From the NCBI GenBank assembly GCA_052061695.1, contig JBPZEY010000003.1: 64,000 nt of DNA. One strand, written 5' to 3'. This DNA comes from Alkalicoccus luteus. Lineage in GTDB: Bacteria > Bacillota > Bacilli > Bacillales > Salisediminibacteriaceae. A program made the translations under genes and the position numbers. The notes beneath the pieces were generated by a model. The model was not told where the DNA came from. It saw nothing but the letters and a program-made list of their open reading frames with translations, and searched no databases. Positions 32,374 to 40,955 of this stretch are shown piece after piece (within the stretch, counting starts at the first letter, position 1; the number at the start of each line of letters is the position of its first letter).

Positions 32374-33027
32374 CTACACCCGCTTTTTGAGCAAGACGGT
32401 CGTCATAAACAGGATCGCAATCGTTACAGCGCTCAGCACGAGCACCATCAGGTGGGCTTCCTGCATGCGGTTGGCCTGCACTGCGTCATATACAGCTATC
32501 GACAGCGTCTGTGTTCTGCCGGGAATATTGCCGGCAACCATCAGCGTTGCACCGAATTCTCCCATCGCTCGTGCGAAGCCCAGCACGAGCCCTGCCAGCA
32601 TGCCGCGGTAAGAAAGCGGGACCATAATATGACGAAACAGCTGCCACCGTCCTGCTCCATCAAGCATCGCGGCTTCCAGACTGTTCCGGTTCACCGATTC
32701 AAATGCCTGCTGCATCGGGCGGACAATCAGCGGCAGTGCCGCAACGGCTGCAGCTGCGACAGCTGCATACCACGTGAACACGATCGGCGAACCGACCAAG
32801 GCTTCAAACATTTGTCCAATCCAGCTGTTGCGGCCGAGCAGTACGAGCAAATAGTAGCCTAACACCGTCGGCGGAAGCACGAGCGGCAGCGTGATCAACA
32901 GCGAAACAAGCTCGGTCAGCTTCGTCTGACGGACAGCGAACCACCAGGCGAGCAGTACTCCGGCTGCAAAAGCCAAAGCGGTGGCTGCCGCTGCGACTTG
33001 GAGCGATAAGAGCAGCGGCCCCGTCAT
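32374..33027 (-). CDS. modB: Molybdate ABC transporter permease ModB
   Basis: A 217-residue permease with five or six helices. LPLVLPPTVLGYYLLVLLG (about residues 46-64) is the ModB/CysT signature, and the EAAMLDGAGRWQLFRHIMVPLSYRGMLAGLVLGFARAMGEFGATLMVAG stretch holds the EAA loop that contacts the ATPase. It overlaps modA by 4 bp. No modC follows. Imported molybdate would feed the moeA operon at 1-3 kb. Confidence 0.93.
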   Translation of the reverse strand: MTGPLLLSLQVAAAATALAFAAGVLLAWWFAVRQTKLTELVSLLITLPLVLPPTVLGYYLLVLLGRNSWIGQMFEALVGSPIVFTWYAAVAAAAVAALPLIVRPMQQAFESVNRNSLEAAMLDGAGRWQLFRHIMVPLSYRGMLAGLVLGFARAMGEFGATLMVAGNIPGRTQTLSIAVYDAVQANRMQEAHLMVLVLSAVTIAILFMTTVLLKKRV

Positions 33028-33764
33028 GAAGCATTCTCTCCAGGCTTAAATCCGTAAGCTTGAAAGACGGCCTGCACCTCAGCCGACTGCAGGTAGTCGA
33101 GAAACTGGCCGGCTTCCTCCTGCTTCCCGGATTGCACGAGAATGGCTGCCGTCTGGATAATTGGCTCATGCAGCGCTGTATCAAGCTCGATATACGGCAG
33201 CTCGCTGTCCTGCATCAGGCTGAGCGCCGCAAATCCAGCATCGACTTCTCCGCTTTCCACGTATTGGAGCGAGGTGCGCACATCGTTGGCGTAAATAAAG
33301 GAATCGCTCAGCTCTTCCCAGATCCCTTCAGCCTGCAGCACATCATGCGCTGCTCTGCCATAGGGCGCATGCTCAGGATTCGGAATCGCCGTGCGCAGAT
33401 CTTCCTCTAAAAGCGTATGTACCGATTCGTAGGGTGCTGATTCGGTCCCAGACACGAGTGTCACCACCCCTTCGGCGATGCCCGTCCCCTCTGAAACAAA
33501 GCCCCCCTGCTCCAGTCTCGTTATGTATTCCTCCTCACCTGCAAGAAACAGCTCAAAAGCTGCTCCCTGCTCGATCTGCTGCGTCAGCTGGCCGGTCGCT
33601 CCAAAACTGAAAACGACAGCAGTGCCCGTTTCTGCTTCATAGGAAGCTCCGATGTCAGTCAGTACGTGATACAGCCCGGAGGCTGCCGCTACGTGAATTT
33701 CCTCCTGCTCCTCCCCGCAGCCGGCAAGCAGCAGAACCGCTCCCCATGCCAAAGTATGTCTCAT
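33024..33764 (-). CDS. modA: Molybdate-binding lipoprotein ModA
   Basis: A 246-residue periplasmic-binding-fold lipoprotein with lipobox LLAGC (about residues 13-17). Ligand-site segments typical of ModA are seen: VAAASGLYHVL near residue 25, VFSFGATGQLTQQIEQGAAFELFLAG, and ESGEVDAGFAALSL near residue 170. GGTGGAG precedes the ATG at 33764. First gene of the two-gene modAB unit. Specificity for molybdate over tungstate cannot be read from sequence. Confidence 0.92.
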   Translation of the reverse strand: MRHTLAWGAVLLLAGCGEEQEEIHVAAASGLYHVLTDIGASYEAETGTAVVFSFGATGQLTQQIEQGAAFELFLAGEEEYITRLEQGGFVSEGTGIAEGVVTLVSGTESAPYESVHTLLEEDLRTAIPNPEHAPYGRAAHDVLQAEGIWEELSDSFIYANDVRTSLQYVESGEVDAGFAALSLMQDSELPYIELDTALHEPIIQTAAILVQSGKQEEAGQFLDYLQSAEVQAVFQAYGFKPGENAS

Positions 33765-33856
33765 AGCTCCACCTTCCAATTTTCTTATCTCCCGTTATTC
33801 TACCGGAAAATACCCGTCAGTGGAACTGTTCGCCCGCTGGCGCAACACCAGCGTCA

Positions 33857-36800
33857 TTATTCGATCAGTCTGCTCGCTTTCGATTTATCTGCGGTTGCCT
33901 GGATCCTCGCTGCAAGCTTAGGCTTCAGCAGCAGACCAATGACAATCGTGACCATACCGCAGCCAGCCAGAATCGTCAGGCTGAACCCTGCTGCGGACCA
34001 GACAATGCCTCCCACTGCCTCCCGCAGCAGATCAATCGCATACGTGAACGGCAGAAATGGATGGATCGTCTGAAAGAAGGAAGGCGTGACTTCAATAGGA
34101 AAGGTGCCGCCTCCCCCGGAAAGCTGGAGCACGAGCAGGACGATGGCCAACGCTTTCCCGATGTTTCCGAGAATGGAGGCCAGTGTATAAACCATTAGCA
34201 TGAAAATCACAGCGATGACGACGGAAAACACCGTGAACCAGAGGCTGTGTGCGCTGTACATACCAAGGATCGCCATGTTGCCGATGCTGACGACGAGCCC
34301 TTGCAGCACCGCTGTTATCAGGAAGATTCCCATGCGCCCCAAATAAATATCACGCTCCGTATATTCAGGTCGGCGGTCAGGTCCGTGCAAATTCGTGCTG
34401 ACCAGATTCACGAGCAGCAACGCTCCTACCCAGAGGCTTAGTGCTGTGTAGAACGGTGCATTTGCGGATCCATAATTCGGAATCGGAAAAAGGCTCTCTT
34501 CCTCCATCGCTACTGGATTTGCCAAAAGCTCTGCCTGTTCATACAGATCATTTCGGAGAGCGTCAATCATCTCCTGTACGGTTTCGTTATCTTCTAACGC
34601 CCGCATACGGTCCGCTGCTTCCACCAGTCCTGCCTCTGCCTCTGGAAAATCTTCTTTTGCCATCGAGGCCGCTTCGCCGATCGTTTCTTCAACCTTTGGC
34701 ATGTTTGTCTCTAAAAGAGCAGCTGCATGGGCATATCCATCCTCCACCTTCGGCCAGTCTTCTTCTGCAAACCGGATCATCCGATCAATCCGTTCTTCGG
34801 CAACCGGAAGCTGCACCGATAAAAAGGAGGAAAAGGAGCTGACTGCCTGTTCGATATCCGGATATGCCTCACCGGCAGATTCCGTCGCTTCAGCCCAGCT
34901 GTCAGCAACAGCAGGAAGCTCATCCTTACCCGTGTTTACTGCGATCCTTGCCGTTTCGACTACGTCCTCAGCTGTAGCCAGTCCGACCACTGCCTGATCT
35001 AAATACGTTTCTGCTTCACGAAAACGGTCTTCCTGATCAAGCGTTTCCCGAACAGACGCAAAAGCAGCGGCGATTTGGTCAGGCGCCTCTTCTGCCACAT
35101 AGCGCTCTGCTTGCTGAATCCGGTCCAGTTCGTCATTTGCCCGCTCGGCCGCATCATCACCTGCCTGCTGAATGTTCCCCAACGAAGCCTGCGCCTTTTC
35201 TAGCGGCTCGACTGATGCGGCATCGGTTTCTTCTATCCAGCGTATCGAGTCTGTCAGAATGAATTCTACTTCATCGGCTAGCTGCACAATCTCAGCAGCC
35301 GAAGCCGTCTCGACTGACTGCACAAAGTCACGAAGCGCTTGCTGCGGCACGTGTATAAGCTCTAGTGCCTGCTGCTCCAGCGCATCAACCGCTCCCATGA
35401 CGGCTTCTTCCAGCGCTGCCTCCTGAGGCAGCGCTGCTCGTTTCTCCTGAAACGAAGCCAGCGCTTGCTCTGCTTCTTCGGCGAGCGCAGTCAGTACAGC
35501 ATTTTCACGATCTGCTTCGACGGTTCGCAGGCTTTCAGCTGCCTGCTCCATTGCTGCTTCTAGTTCATTAAGACTCTCCGTGAGTGTATTACCCGAAAGG
35601 TCAGAATCCAGCTCCGGTTTCGGCAGGGAAGCGTCATCTATGTCTGCCAGCAGACTGTCCGCCTGCTCCAGTTTCTCCTCTGTCCACTCCCCAGCCGCCT
35701 GCACCTCTTCAAGCAGCTCCACTGCTTCTTTGGCTAAAGCGGCAGCTTCATCCGGAAGCACGTCCAGTTCGATTGCCTGCAGGGCATCAAGCTGCTCCTC
35801 TGCAGCCGCGGCCGATTCCAACGACTGTTCCAGCAGCTCGCTCACGCCCGAAAGAATTGTCACCGAGGTTTGACGCCCCAGCTCTGCCTGCTGCTCCAGC
35901 AGGTGCGCCCGTTCCTCCAGCTCTCCAAGCGCTGCCTCTGCAGAAGCAAGCTCCGCTTCAATCTCCGGCACGACTGCGTTTCCGCTTGCAATCACCGCCT
36001 CCACACCGCTCAGATTATCTGATATGCCTTGCAGCTCTGCTTCTGCCTGTGGAAACCTGTCATTGATTCGTTCCATCGAGTGAATGACGCGCTCCAGCTG
36101 CGGGAGCATCTCTTCCACTTCTTCTGCCGTATCAGCAGCCTCATACATGCGCGGAAGCTGGTCCTCCAAGTGATAAAGCTGTGAGAATGCCTGCTCTACG
36201 TCACTCCCCATGTGTTCAAGCTCGAGAAACCTCACTGCCATTCCGTCAATATCCTCCCAGCCATCGTCAATCTGGACGAGAAGATCGGCCAGCTCTTGAA
36301 GCTCGGGCAGTGCTGCTTCCATCTCATAGACGGTGTCTGCCATCGTCCTCAACGTCGGAAGCTCATCTTCCAGTCTGAGGCCGAGACGATCAAACTCCTC
36401 TAACAGCGCTGCAGAAGATGCCTCGACAAAGCTGTCGTTAGTCTGCTGGGTAATGGTTGTGGCCCCCGTTTCCGTCATAGTCGGGGCAATCGCATTGATC
36501 TTCTCGTTCACCTCATAGCGCACCGCCGCATTCGTATCCCCTTCCTCCACTAAGCGGATGGTTTCTTCTGAGAAAGGCGGATCCAAATAAACGCTCGCAT
36601 AAACGTCACCCCGGCGCACCTGATCATGTGCCTCCTGCCGGGACATGAACTGCCAGTCCAGTTCGTCGTTCGTTTGCAGTTCCTCAACTAGTTCATCTCC
36701 AATATGTACAGACTCACCTTCAAACTCTGCCCCCTCATCCTCGTTCACGACGGCGATCGACACTTCACTAGTATTCGAATAAGGGTCCCAGGCAGCGCCT

Positions 36801-36919
36801 AAATTAAACCAGGCGTATAGAGCCGGCAGCACTGCCAGTCCGACTAGCAAGATGCCGACCAGGGGCACTCGTTTAATGTTTTTTAAATCTTGTTTGATAA
36901 TTTGCTTCGCATGCTGCAT
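33857..36919 (-). CDS. YhgE/Pip-family large membrane protein
   Basis: A 1020-residue protein. One N-terminal helix (about 20-40) and five or six C-terminal helices (about 785-1000) flank a very large, acidic, coiled-coil-rich extracellular region (about 180-770, dominated by Glu/Ala). The start MQHAKQIIKQDLKNIKRVPLVGILL and SIAVVNEDEGAEFEG are those of YhgE/Pip proteins, related to type VII secretion EsaA and to phage-infection proteins. No type VII secretion genes are near. An operator-like palindrome lies 21 bp upstream (36940-36957). Possible roles include phage receptor or export accessory. Confidence 0.88.
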   Translation of the reverse strand: MQHAKQIIKQDLKNIKRVPLVGILLVGLAVLPALYAWFNLGAAWDPYSNTSEVSIAVVNEDEGAEFEGESVHIGDELVEELQTNDELDWQFMSRQEAHDQVRRGDVYASVYLDPPFSEETIRLVEEGDTNAAVRYEVNEKINAIAPTMTETGATTITQQTNDSFVEASSAALLEEFDRLGLRLEDELPTLRTMADTVYEMEAALPELQELADLLVQIDDGWEDIDGMAVRFLELEHMGSDVEQAFSQLYHLEDQLPRMYEAADTAEEVEEMLPQLERVIHSMERINDRFPQAEAELQGISDNLSGVEAVIASGNAVVPEIEAELASAEAALGELEERAHLLEQQAELGRQTSVTILSGVSELLEQSLESAAAAEEQLDALQAIELDVLPDEAAALAKEAVELLEEVQAAGEWTEEKLEQADSLLADIDDASLPKPELDSDLSGNTLTESLNELEAAMEQAAESLRTVEADRENAVLTALAEEAEQALASFQEKRAALPQEAALEEAVMGAVDALEQQALELIHVPQQALRDFVQSVETASAAEIVQLADEVEFILTDSIRWIEETDAASVEPLEKAQASLGNIQQAGDDAAERANDELDRIQQAERYVAEEAPDQIAAAFASVRETLDQEDRFREAETYLDQAVVGLATAEDVVETARIAVNTGKDELPAVADSWAEATESAGEAYPDIEQAVSSFSSFLSVQLPVAEERIDRMIRFAEEDWPKVEDGYAHAAALLETNMPKVEETIGEAASMAKEDFPEAEAGLVEAADRMRALEDNETVQEMIDALRNDLYEQAELLANPVAMEEESLFPIPNYGSANAPFYTALSLWVGALLLVNLVSTNLHGPDRRPEYTERDIYLGRMGIFLITAVLQGLVVSIGNMAILGMYSAHSLWFTVFSVVIAVIFMLMVYTLASILGNIGKALAIVLLVLQLSGGGGTFPIEVTPSFFQTIHPFLPFTYAIDLLREAVGGIVWSAAGFSLTILAGCGMVTIVIGLLLKPKLAARIQATADKSKASRLIE

Positions 36920-36939
36920 GGCTGATCCTCCCGTTTTTA

Positions 36940-36957
36940 AATGAATGATGATTCATT
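36940..36957 (-). promoter_or_regulatory. TetR-type operator candidate upstream of the YhgE/Pip gene
   Basis: Perfect palindrome AATGAAT-gatg-ATTCATT, the spacing and style of TetR-family operators. YhgE/Pip genes often sit beside a TetR regulator; none is adjacent here, so the regulator must be elsewhere. Confidence 0.5.
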
Positions 36958-37165
36958 ATACGGAAGTTGCGTGCGATGTGATTCAGTTTTGACGTGACGA
37001 ATTTGTGAACTTTATAACGCTCTTTGTTTTTTCACAGTATTAATTTGCTGCGTTTTTCGTTCAGAAACAAGGATGTAATCAGCTTGTAACCTCGTAAAAC
37101 GTTTTATGAAAATAACTTCCGGGAATAGTTCTCTCAGAAACTCAGCACGAAAGGAGGAGTCTCGC

Positions 37166-37240
37166 ATGACTGCCGTATACATTTTAAGCGGACTCGGATA
37201 CTTAGGTACACTTGTTTTTTTACTTAACCTGGACGGTTAA
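37166..37240 (+). CDS. 24-residue membrane micropeptide
   Basis: MTAVYILSGLGYLGTLVFLL plus NLDG. GAAAGGAGGAG lies 6 nt before the ATG, an excellent Shine-Dalgarno. It stands in the roughly 510-bp gap between the YhgE/Pip and wrbA genes, where nothing else was found except a terminator at 37381. Compare 32240-32332. Confidence 0.55.
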   Translation: MTAVYILSGLGYLGTLVFLLNLDG

Positions 37241-37380
37241 TAATCTGTTATGTAACGTGAAGATGCGACAGATCGGAGCTGTAATCGACGCTTAGAAGCT
37301 GCCAACTGCTTCATCATTATGACATGGCAATGATCTACAAGCATTCGGCTTAAAAATGCTTTTCTCTGGAAGCAGTAAAA

Positions 37381-37420
37381 AACCCCTTCCGCATGATAAA
37401 AAGCGGAAGGGGTTTTTATT
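37381..37420. terminator. Bidirectional Rho-independent terminator
   Basis: A perfect 12-bp stem AACCCCTTCCGC/GCGGAAGGGGTT, with A and T runs on both sides. Serves wrbA on the minus strand. Confidence 0.9.
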
Positions 37421-37431
37421 GGTACTATTGC

Positions 37432-38046
37432 TTAGCTGTTCATGCCTGCTTTTACCCAGCCTGCAACTTGGACCGTACGCTTTGCCTGGTATTTGACGCC
37501 GTCTGCTACGTCGTCAGCCATCTTGCCGTCCTGGCCGACTGTCACGCTGATACCGTAAGGGTTACCGCCGGATGCGAACTGTACAGGATCGGAATACCCT
37601 GGTGATGCGATAATCGCTCCCCAGTGGTGCATAGTTGTGTACAGGTTAAGCAGTGTGGACTCTTGTCCGCCGTGCGGATTTTGTGCAGAAGTCATTGCAC
37701 TGACTACTTTGTTGACGAGCTTGCCCTGTCCCCAAAGCGGACCAGTTGTATCGAGAAACTGCTTCATCTGTGAAGGAACGTTACCGAAACGGGTCGGTGC
37801 ACTGAAAATGATGGCATCTGCCCACTCGAGATCGTCGTTAGACGCTTCCGGTACGTGCTGGGTTTCATCAACGTGCTGCTGCCAGCCTTCGTTCTGCTTA
37901 ATAACTTCTTCCGGAGCCAGCTCCTTTACTTTAAGCAGCTTTACTTCTGCTCCTGCACTTTCTGCTCCTTCTTTTGCCCACTGTGCAAGCTGGTAGTTCG
38001 TACCACCCATACTATAATAAACAACTGCTACTTTTACGTTTTCCAT
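37432..38046 (-). CDS. wrbA: NAD(P)H:quinone oxidoreductase, WrbA type
   Basis: A 204-residue flavodoxin-fold enzyme that reduces quinones by two electrons. VAVVYYSMGGTNYQLAQWA (about residues 5-23) is the FMN phosphate loop, followed by FSAPTRFGNVPSQMKQFLD (about 80-98) and the GGQESTLLNLYTTMHHWG segment of WrbA. AAAGGAG lies 9 nt before the ATG at 38046; the ATG at 38094 (also with GGAAGG) would add 16 residues. Two MhqR-type operators lie upstream and mhqR is the next gene, so it is very probably quinone-inducible. Confidence 0.92.
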   Translation of the reverse strand: MENVKVAVVYYSMGGTNYQLAQWAKEGAESAGAEVKLLKVKELAPEEVIKQNEGWQQHVDETQHVPEASNDDLEWADAIIFSAPTRFGNVPSQMKQFLDTTGPLWGQGKLVNKVVSAMTSAQNPHGGQESTLLNLYTTMHHWGAIIASPGYSDPVQFASGGNPYGISVTVGQDGKMADDVADGVKYQAKRTVQVAGWVKAGMNS

Positions 38047-38135
38047 GTCATCCATCTCCTTTGATTTTCCAAATAGTTTATCCATTAACCCCATGCTCTT
38101 CATCCTTCCTGACGCCCGATACTTCACTTTCATAC

Positions 38136-38153
38136 TTCTCTAATTCGAGATGT
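38136..38153 (-). promoter_or_regulatory. MhqR-type operator 1 of wrbA
   Basis: TTCTCTAATTCGAGATGT, a near-palindrome matching the Bacillus MhqR box (TATCTCGAATTCGAGATA). It lies about 40-90 bp upstream of the candidate wrbA starts. Confidence 0.7.
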
Positions 38154-38264
38154 AACGTGCAAAAGATCCGCCGGCAGTCACTGTTGCTGCAGGCCGGCTT
38201 TCAGCTGACCCCTCCCTTAAGTGATGTACATGTCTGCTTACGAGATTTATCATACCATCAGATA

Positions 38265-38282
38265 TATTCCGAATTCAAGATA
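38265..38282 (-). promoter_or_regulatory. MhqR-type operator 2 of wrbA
   Basis: TATTCCGAATTCAAGATA, an imperfect palindrome of the same type, 129 bp from operator 1 centre to centre. It is followed by an AT-rich stretch. Confidence 0.65.
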
Positions 38283-38380
38283 TTTCTCTAAAAAATTTTA
38301 AATAACTTTAAAAAATATAGCGAGGGGTGTTTTTATAGCAACACTATTACTTCTACCACTGGAAACAGATTGTTAAACCT

Positions 38381-38413
38381 AAAAAAGCAGCGGGAACAAA
38401 AATGCTCCGCTGC
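38381..38413 (-). terminator. Rho-independent terminator after mhqR
   Basis: GCAGCGG/CCGCTGC stem and T6 on the minus strand, 5 bp after the mhqR stop. Confidence 0.85.
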
Positions 38414-38417
38414 CGGT

Positions 38418-38873
38418 TCAACTGTATGCTTCTGCACTGTGGCCAATCTTCTTTAGCAGGTCAATCAGCTGTTCTTTCTCCTGCCGCTCCAGGCTGCTGC
38501 AAATATCATCAATAGCTTCCCGATGCTTTGGAAAGATGCGGCCCATCAATTCTGTACCTGTTTCGGTAAGAACAGCAAAGGTGACCCGCCGGTCTGTTGG
38601 ACACGGCTTGCGCAGCAGGAGCTTTTTTTGTTCGAGCTTATCCACAACGTACGTGATGCTGCTGCTTGCAATCAGGACTTTGTCTCCGATTTTCTGAATC
38701 GGCTGCTCGCCTTTGTTATACAGCAGTTCCAGAACGGCAAACTCTGTCGTGTTGAGCCCGTGGCGCTTAATATCTTCCTCTACTTTCTTTTTTAGAGACT
38801 GATTCGCTCTTGTCAGGACGACAAACAGCTTGAGCGACAGTTCTTCCTCAATTCGGTCATTCTGCTTCGTCAT
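38418..38873 (-). CDS. mhqR: MarR-family repressor MhqR
   Basis: A 151-residue winged-helix repressor: GLNTTEFAVLELLYNKGEQP, IQKIGDKVLIASSSITYVVDKLEQKKLL (recognition helix) and RKPCPTDRRVTFAVLTETG (wing). AAAGGA lies 9 nt before the ATG at 38873. A palindrome identical in its core to the B. subtilis MhqR box lies 15 bp upstream (autoregulation) and two more precede wrbA, which supports the MhqR name. B. subtilis MhqR controls quinone detoxification genes; mhqO- and mhqD-like genes are at 62-63.5 kb. Confidence 0.85.
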   Translation of the reverse strand: MTKQNDRIEEELSLKLFVVLTRANQSLKKKVEEDIKRHGLNTTEFAVLELLYNKGEQPIQKIGDKVLIASSSITYVVDKLEQKKLLLRKPCPTDRRVTFAVLTETGTELMGRIFPKHREAIDDICSSLERQEKEQLIDLLKKIGHSAEAYS

Positions 38874-38887
38874 GGTGATCATTCCTT

Positions 38888-38905
38888 TATCTCGAATTCG
38901 AGGTA
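38888..38905 (-). promoter_or_regulatory. MhqR-type operator upstream of mhqR
   Basis: TATCTCGAATTCGAGGTA, one base away from a perfect 18-bp palindrome and from the known MhqR box. It lies 15 bp before the mhqR start codon, indicating autorepression. Confidence 0.8.
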
Positions 38906-38966
38906 AGTATATCCTGTTGCCGACCTCTCGTCAACGACCTGCCCCAGCTGCTGGCATTATGTTCGA

Positions 38967-39000
38967 TAAAAACAGCTGCATGCGATGATCCGCAGCAGCT
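38967..39000 (-). terminator. Rho-independent terminator
   Basis: AGCTGC/GCAGCT stem with an extended imperfect inner stem, then GTTTTT on the minus strand, right after the lipoprotein gene stop. Confidence 0.7.
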
Positions 39001-39001
39001 G

Positions 39002-39505
39002 CTACTCCGTCGTCCAATCTGCTTGCTCCAGGCTTGACACGAGCTCCCAGAATTCGTCTTCCTCCATATGGGATACCGCTATACGTGTCCCTTTGTTTTC
39101 CTCCGTCAAGTCAGCCATCATCTGTTTATCGATGAAATGATACGAATGATGCCCATCAGCATGATTAACATAATAGCGGCCGATCAGCGATCCTTTTTCT
39201 ACGATCGAGAGTTCTGGTGAATCGGCATACACGTCTATGCCGTCTTCCAGGTACATGCGGAAATGATCAGCCATCAAGTCGCCGTACCCGTGCTGCAGAT
39301 CCAGCTTCCGCTCCCCGTCCACCTCTTCGTATGTCTCTGATATGCTTCCGGGGTGGACTTCCATCGAAGCCTTCTCAAATAAGTCGGATTCGAGCACGTA
39401 GACGCTTTCTCCTGTATCTTCTGCGTAAGCCTGCATCTGGTTTTCTTCCTGAAGCGCACACCCTGCCAGCAAGACAATGCCGATAGCTCCAGCAGCTGTT
39501 TTCAT
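39002..39505 (-). CDS. Lipoprotein
   Basis: A 167-residue acidic protein with lipobox LLAGC (cysteine at residue 16). The mature part contains GYGDLMADHFRMYLEDGIDVYAD and HADGHHSYHFIDKQ, a histidine-rich patch. It follows a small membrane gene by 13 bp. I do not recognise the family. Confidence 0.72.
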   Translation of the reverse strand: MKTAAGAIGIVLLAGCALQEENQMQAYAEDTGESVYVLESDLFEKASMEVHPGSISETYEEVDGERKLDLQHGYGDLMADHFRMYLEDGIDVYADSPELSIVEKGSLIGRYYVNHADGHHSYHFIDKQMMADLTEENKGTRIAVSHMEEDEFWELVSSLEQADWTTE

Positions 39506-39518
39506 GTTTTTTCCTCCT

Positions 39519-39746
39519 CTATCCCATGACGTTCAAGATCCCGAGCATCAGCCAGACGGCAGCAAAAAATCCGAAGAGCCAGCGAACGTAAGGAAGCTGC
39601 CGGCCTCCCTCCTGAGCAGGTGCTGCGGCTAGTAAAGTAAACAATAAGGCAAGCACAAAGTATCCTGCCGTAAATGGGACATCCATAACAATATAGATCA
39701 GCAGAAACAAGCCTGCTGCAATTGAAATTATTGTACGAAACTGCAT
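39519..39746 (-). CDS. Small membrane protein
   Basis: A 75-residue protein with three helices (about 5-20, 25-42, 52-72). GGAGGGG lies 5 nt before the ATG. Probably co-transcribed with the lipoprotein gene downstream. Function unknown. Confidence 0.65.
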   Translation of the reverse strand: MQFRTIISIAAGLFLLIYIVMDVPFTAGYFVLALLFTLLAAAPAQEGGRQLPYVRWLFGFFAAVWLMLGILNVMG

Positions 39747-39889
39747 CCATGCCCCTCCTGACTTAAGCGTAACATATGGAAGTCATCTTCCATCGTGAGA
39801 AAATGTGGTATTTTTCTAAGCAGCTGTGCGGACGAATCAGCTTCAGTATACCGCAGAATGACGTATGCAGCACCGCTGTTTACCACATC

Positions 39890-39914
39890 AAAAAACCTGT
39901 CGTTAAAGACAGGT
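39890..39914 (-). terminator. Rho-independent terminator after the second GGDEF gene
   Basis: ACCTGTC/GACAGGT stem and T6 on the minus strand, 4 bp after the stop. Confidence 0.85.
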
Positions 39915-39917
39915 CGG

Positions 39918-40733
39918 TCAGCTGATGGTAGATTCTGCACGTGCCTGCTTTGCTTCGTACATCCGCTGATCTGCTATTTCCAGTATCGAGGAATAGCTGC
40001 TTAAACTTCCGTTAAAGGAATGGGAGCCTAAGCTCCAGCTGAGCTGATACGGATGTTCACCGATAAAGAACGGTGCAGATAACGTCTGTGTCAGCTGCTC
40101 GTTCAGCCTTTCTTCGCTCATCTGCTCATCTGAGATTAAGATGAATTCGTCACCGCCGTACCGGAAGGATCTAGTGGCGATGGACCGGTCCAGTTGCTGC
40201 AGCCGTCTGCCAATCTCCTGCAGCAGCTGATCGCCGGCCGCATGTCCGTAAGTATCGTTCACTTTTTTGAACTGATCGAGATCAATAAAAAACAGTTTCC
40301 TTTTTTCTGCTTTTTCTGCGAACATTCTGTCGAGCGCTTCCCGGTTCGGCAGTCCTGTAAGCCTGTCGTGCAGCATACTGTAATCTTTTTGTTCGAGTGA
40401 GGCAATCGTCCGGTTCAGCGCGTCGGACATCGTGCGGACGACATCCGTTCCTGAGTACTGGGAACGTGCTTGATAATCACCATTTCGCACACGGTCCAGT
40501 ACTTGTTGAAACATCGAGGTGCATCCGATGATAAACTGCCGTGCTACGAGAAAGTTCAGCAGTCCGAGCAGCACACCTGCTGAAACAGCAAATCCGGTAA
40601 AAAACGTTCGTGACTCCGTTGGAATGGGAATGATCGCCGGTACGACGATGGAAAACACAATACCAACTGCAACACCAAGCAGCATATAAGCAGTAAACAG
40701 TTTTGTAACATAGCTTTGGAATCGCATATGCAT
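39918..40733 (-). CDS. Membrane-bound diguanylate cyclase (GGDEF)
   Basis: A 271-residue protein: two helices (about 12-35 and 42-65), a HAMP-like linker (residues 66-115), then a GGDEF domain with DRLTGLPNREALDRMF, FIDLDQFKKVNDTYGHAAGDQLL and active site RYGGDEFILI (near residue 195). All catalytic residues are present, so cyclic-di-GMP synthesis is likely. With only about 5 residues between the helices it has no room for an extracellular sensor domain. AAAGGA precedes the ATG. Confidence 0.9.
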   Translation of the reverse strand: MHMRFQSYVTKLFTAYMLLGVAVGIVFSIVVPAIIPIPTESRTFFTGFAVSAGVLLGLLNFLVARQFIIGCTSMFQQVLDRVRNGDYQARSQYSGTDVVRTMSDALNRTIASLEQKDYSMLHDRLTGLPNREALDRMFAEKAEKRKLFFIDLDQFKKVNDTYGHAAGDQLLQEIGRRLQQLDRSIATRSFRYGGDEFILISDEQMSEERLNEQLTQTLSAPFFIGEHPYQLSWSLGSHSFNGSLSSYSSILEIADQRMYEAKQARAESTIS

Positions 40734-40915
40734 GTTCCTTTCCAGCCGTCTCTCTATTCGCTGATGTCATTAGTATAACGTACCATATACACGACCGCAA
40801 AACTTTTGTATCATCTTTTTATAACGCTTATGTACTAGTTTTACCCGCTATCGCAATTGTTAAACTAATTATTGGCAGAAATACTTCGTCTCTATTAAGT
40901 CTTTTTTCCTATAAA

Positions 40916-40946
40916 TAAAAAGCGTCCTGCCAGCAGGACGCTTTTA
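40916..40946 (-). terminator. Rho-independent terminator of the YtrA-type operon
   Basis: A perfect 9-bp stem AGCGTCCTG-ccag-CAGGACGCT with T-rich tails, 10 bp after the permease stop. Confidence 0.9.
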
Positions 40947-40955
40947 CATGTCGTT

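Noticed and set aside
35584..36066. 160-codon frame antisense to the YhgE/Pip coiled-coil region
   Set aside because: Low-complexity Ala/Pro/Leu product created by the Glu/Ala-rich opposite strand.
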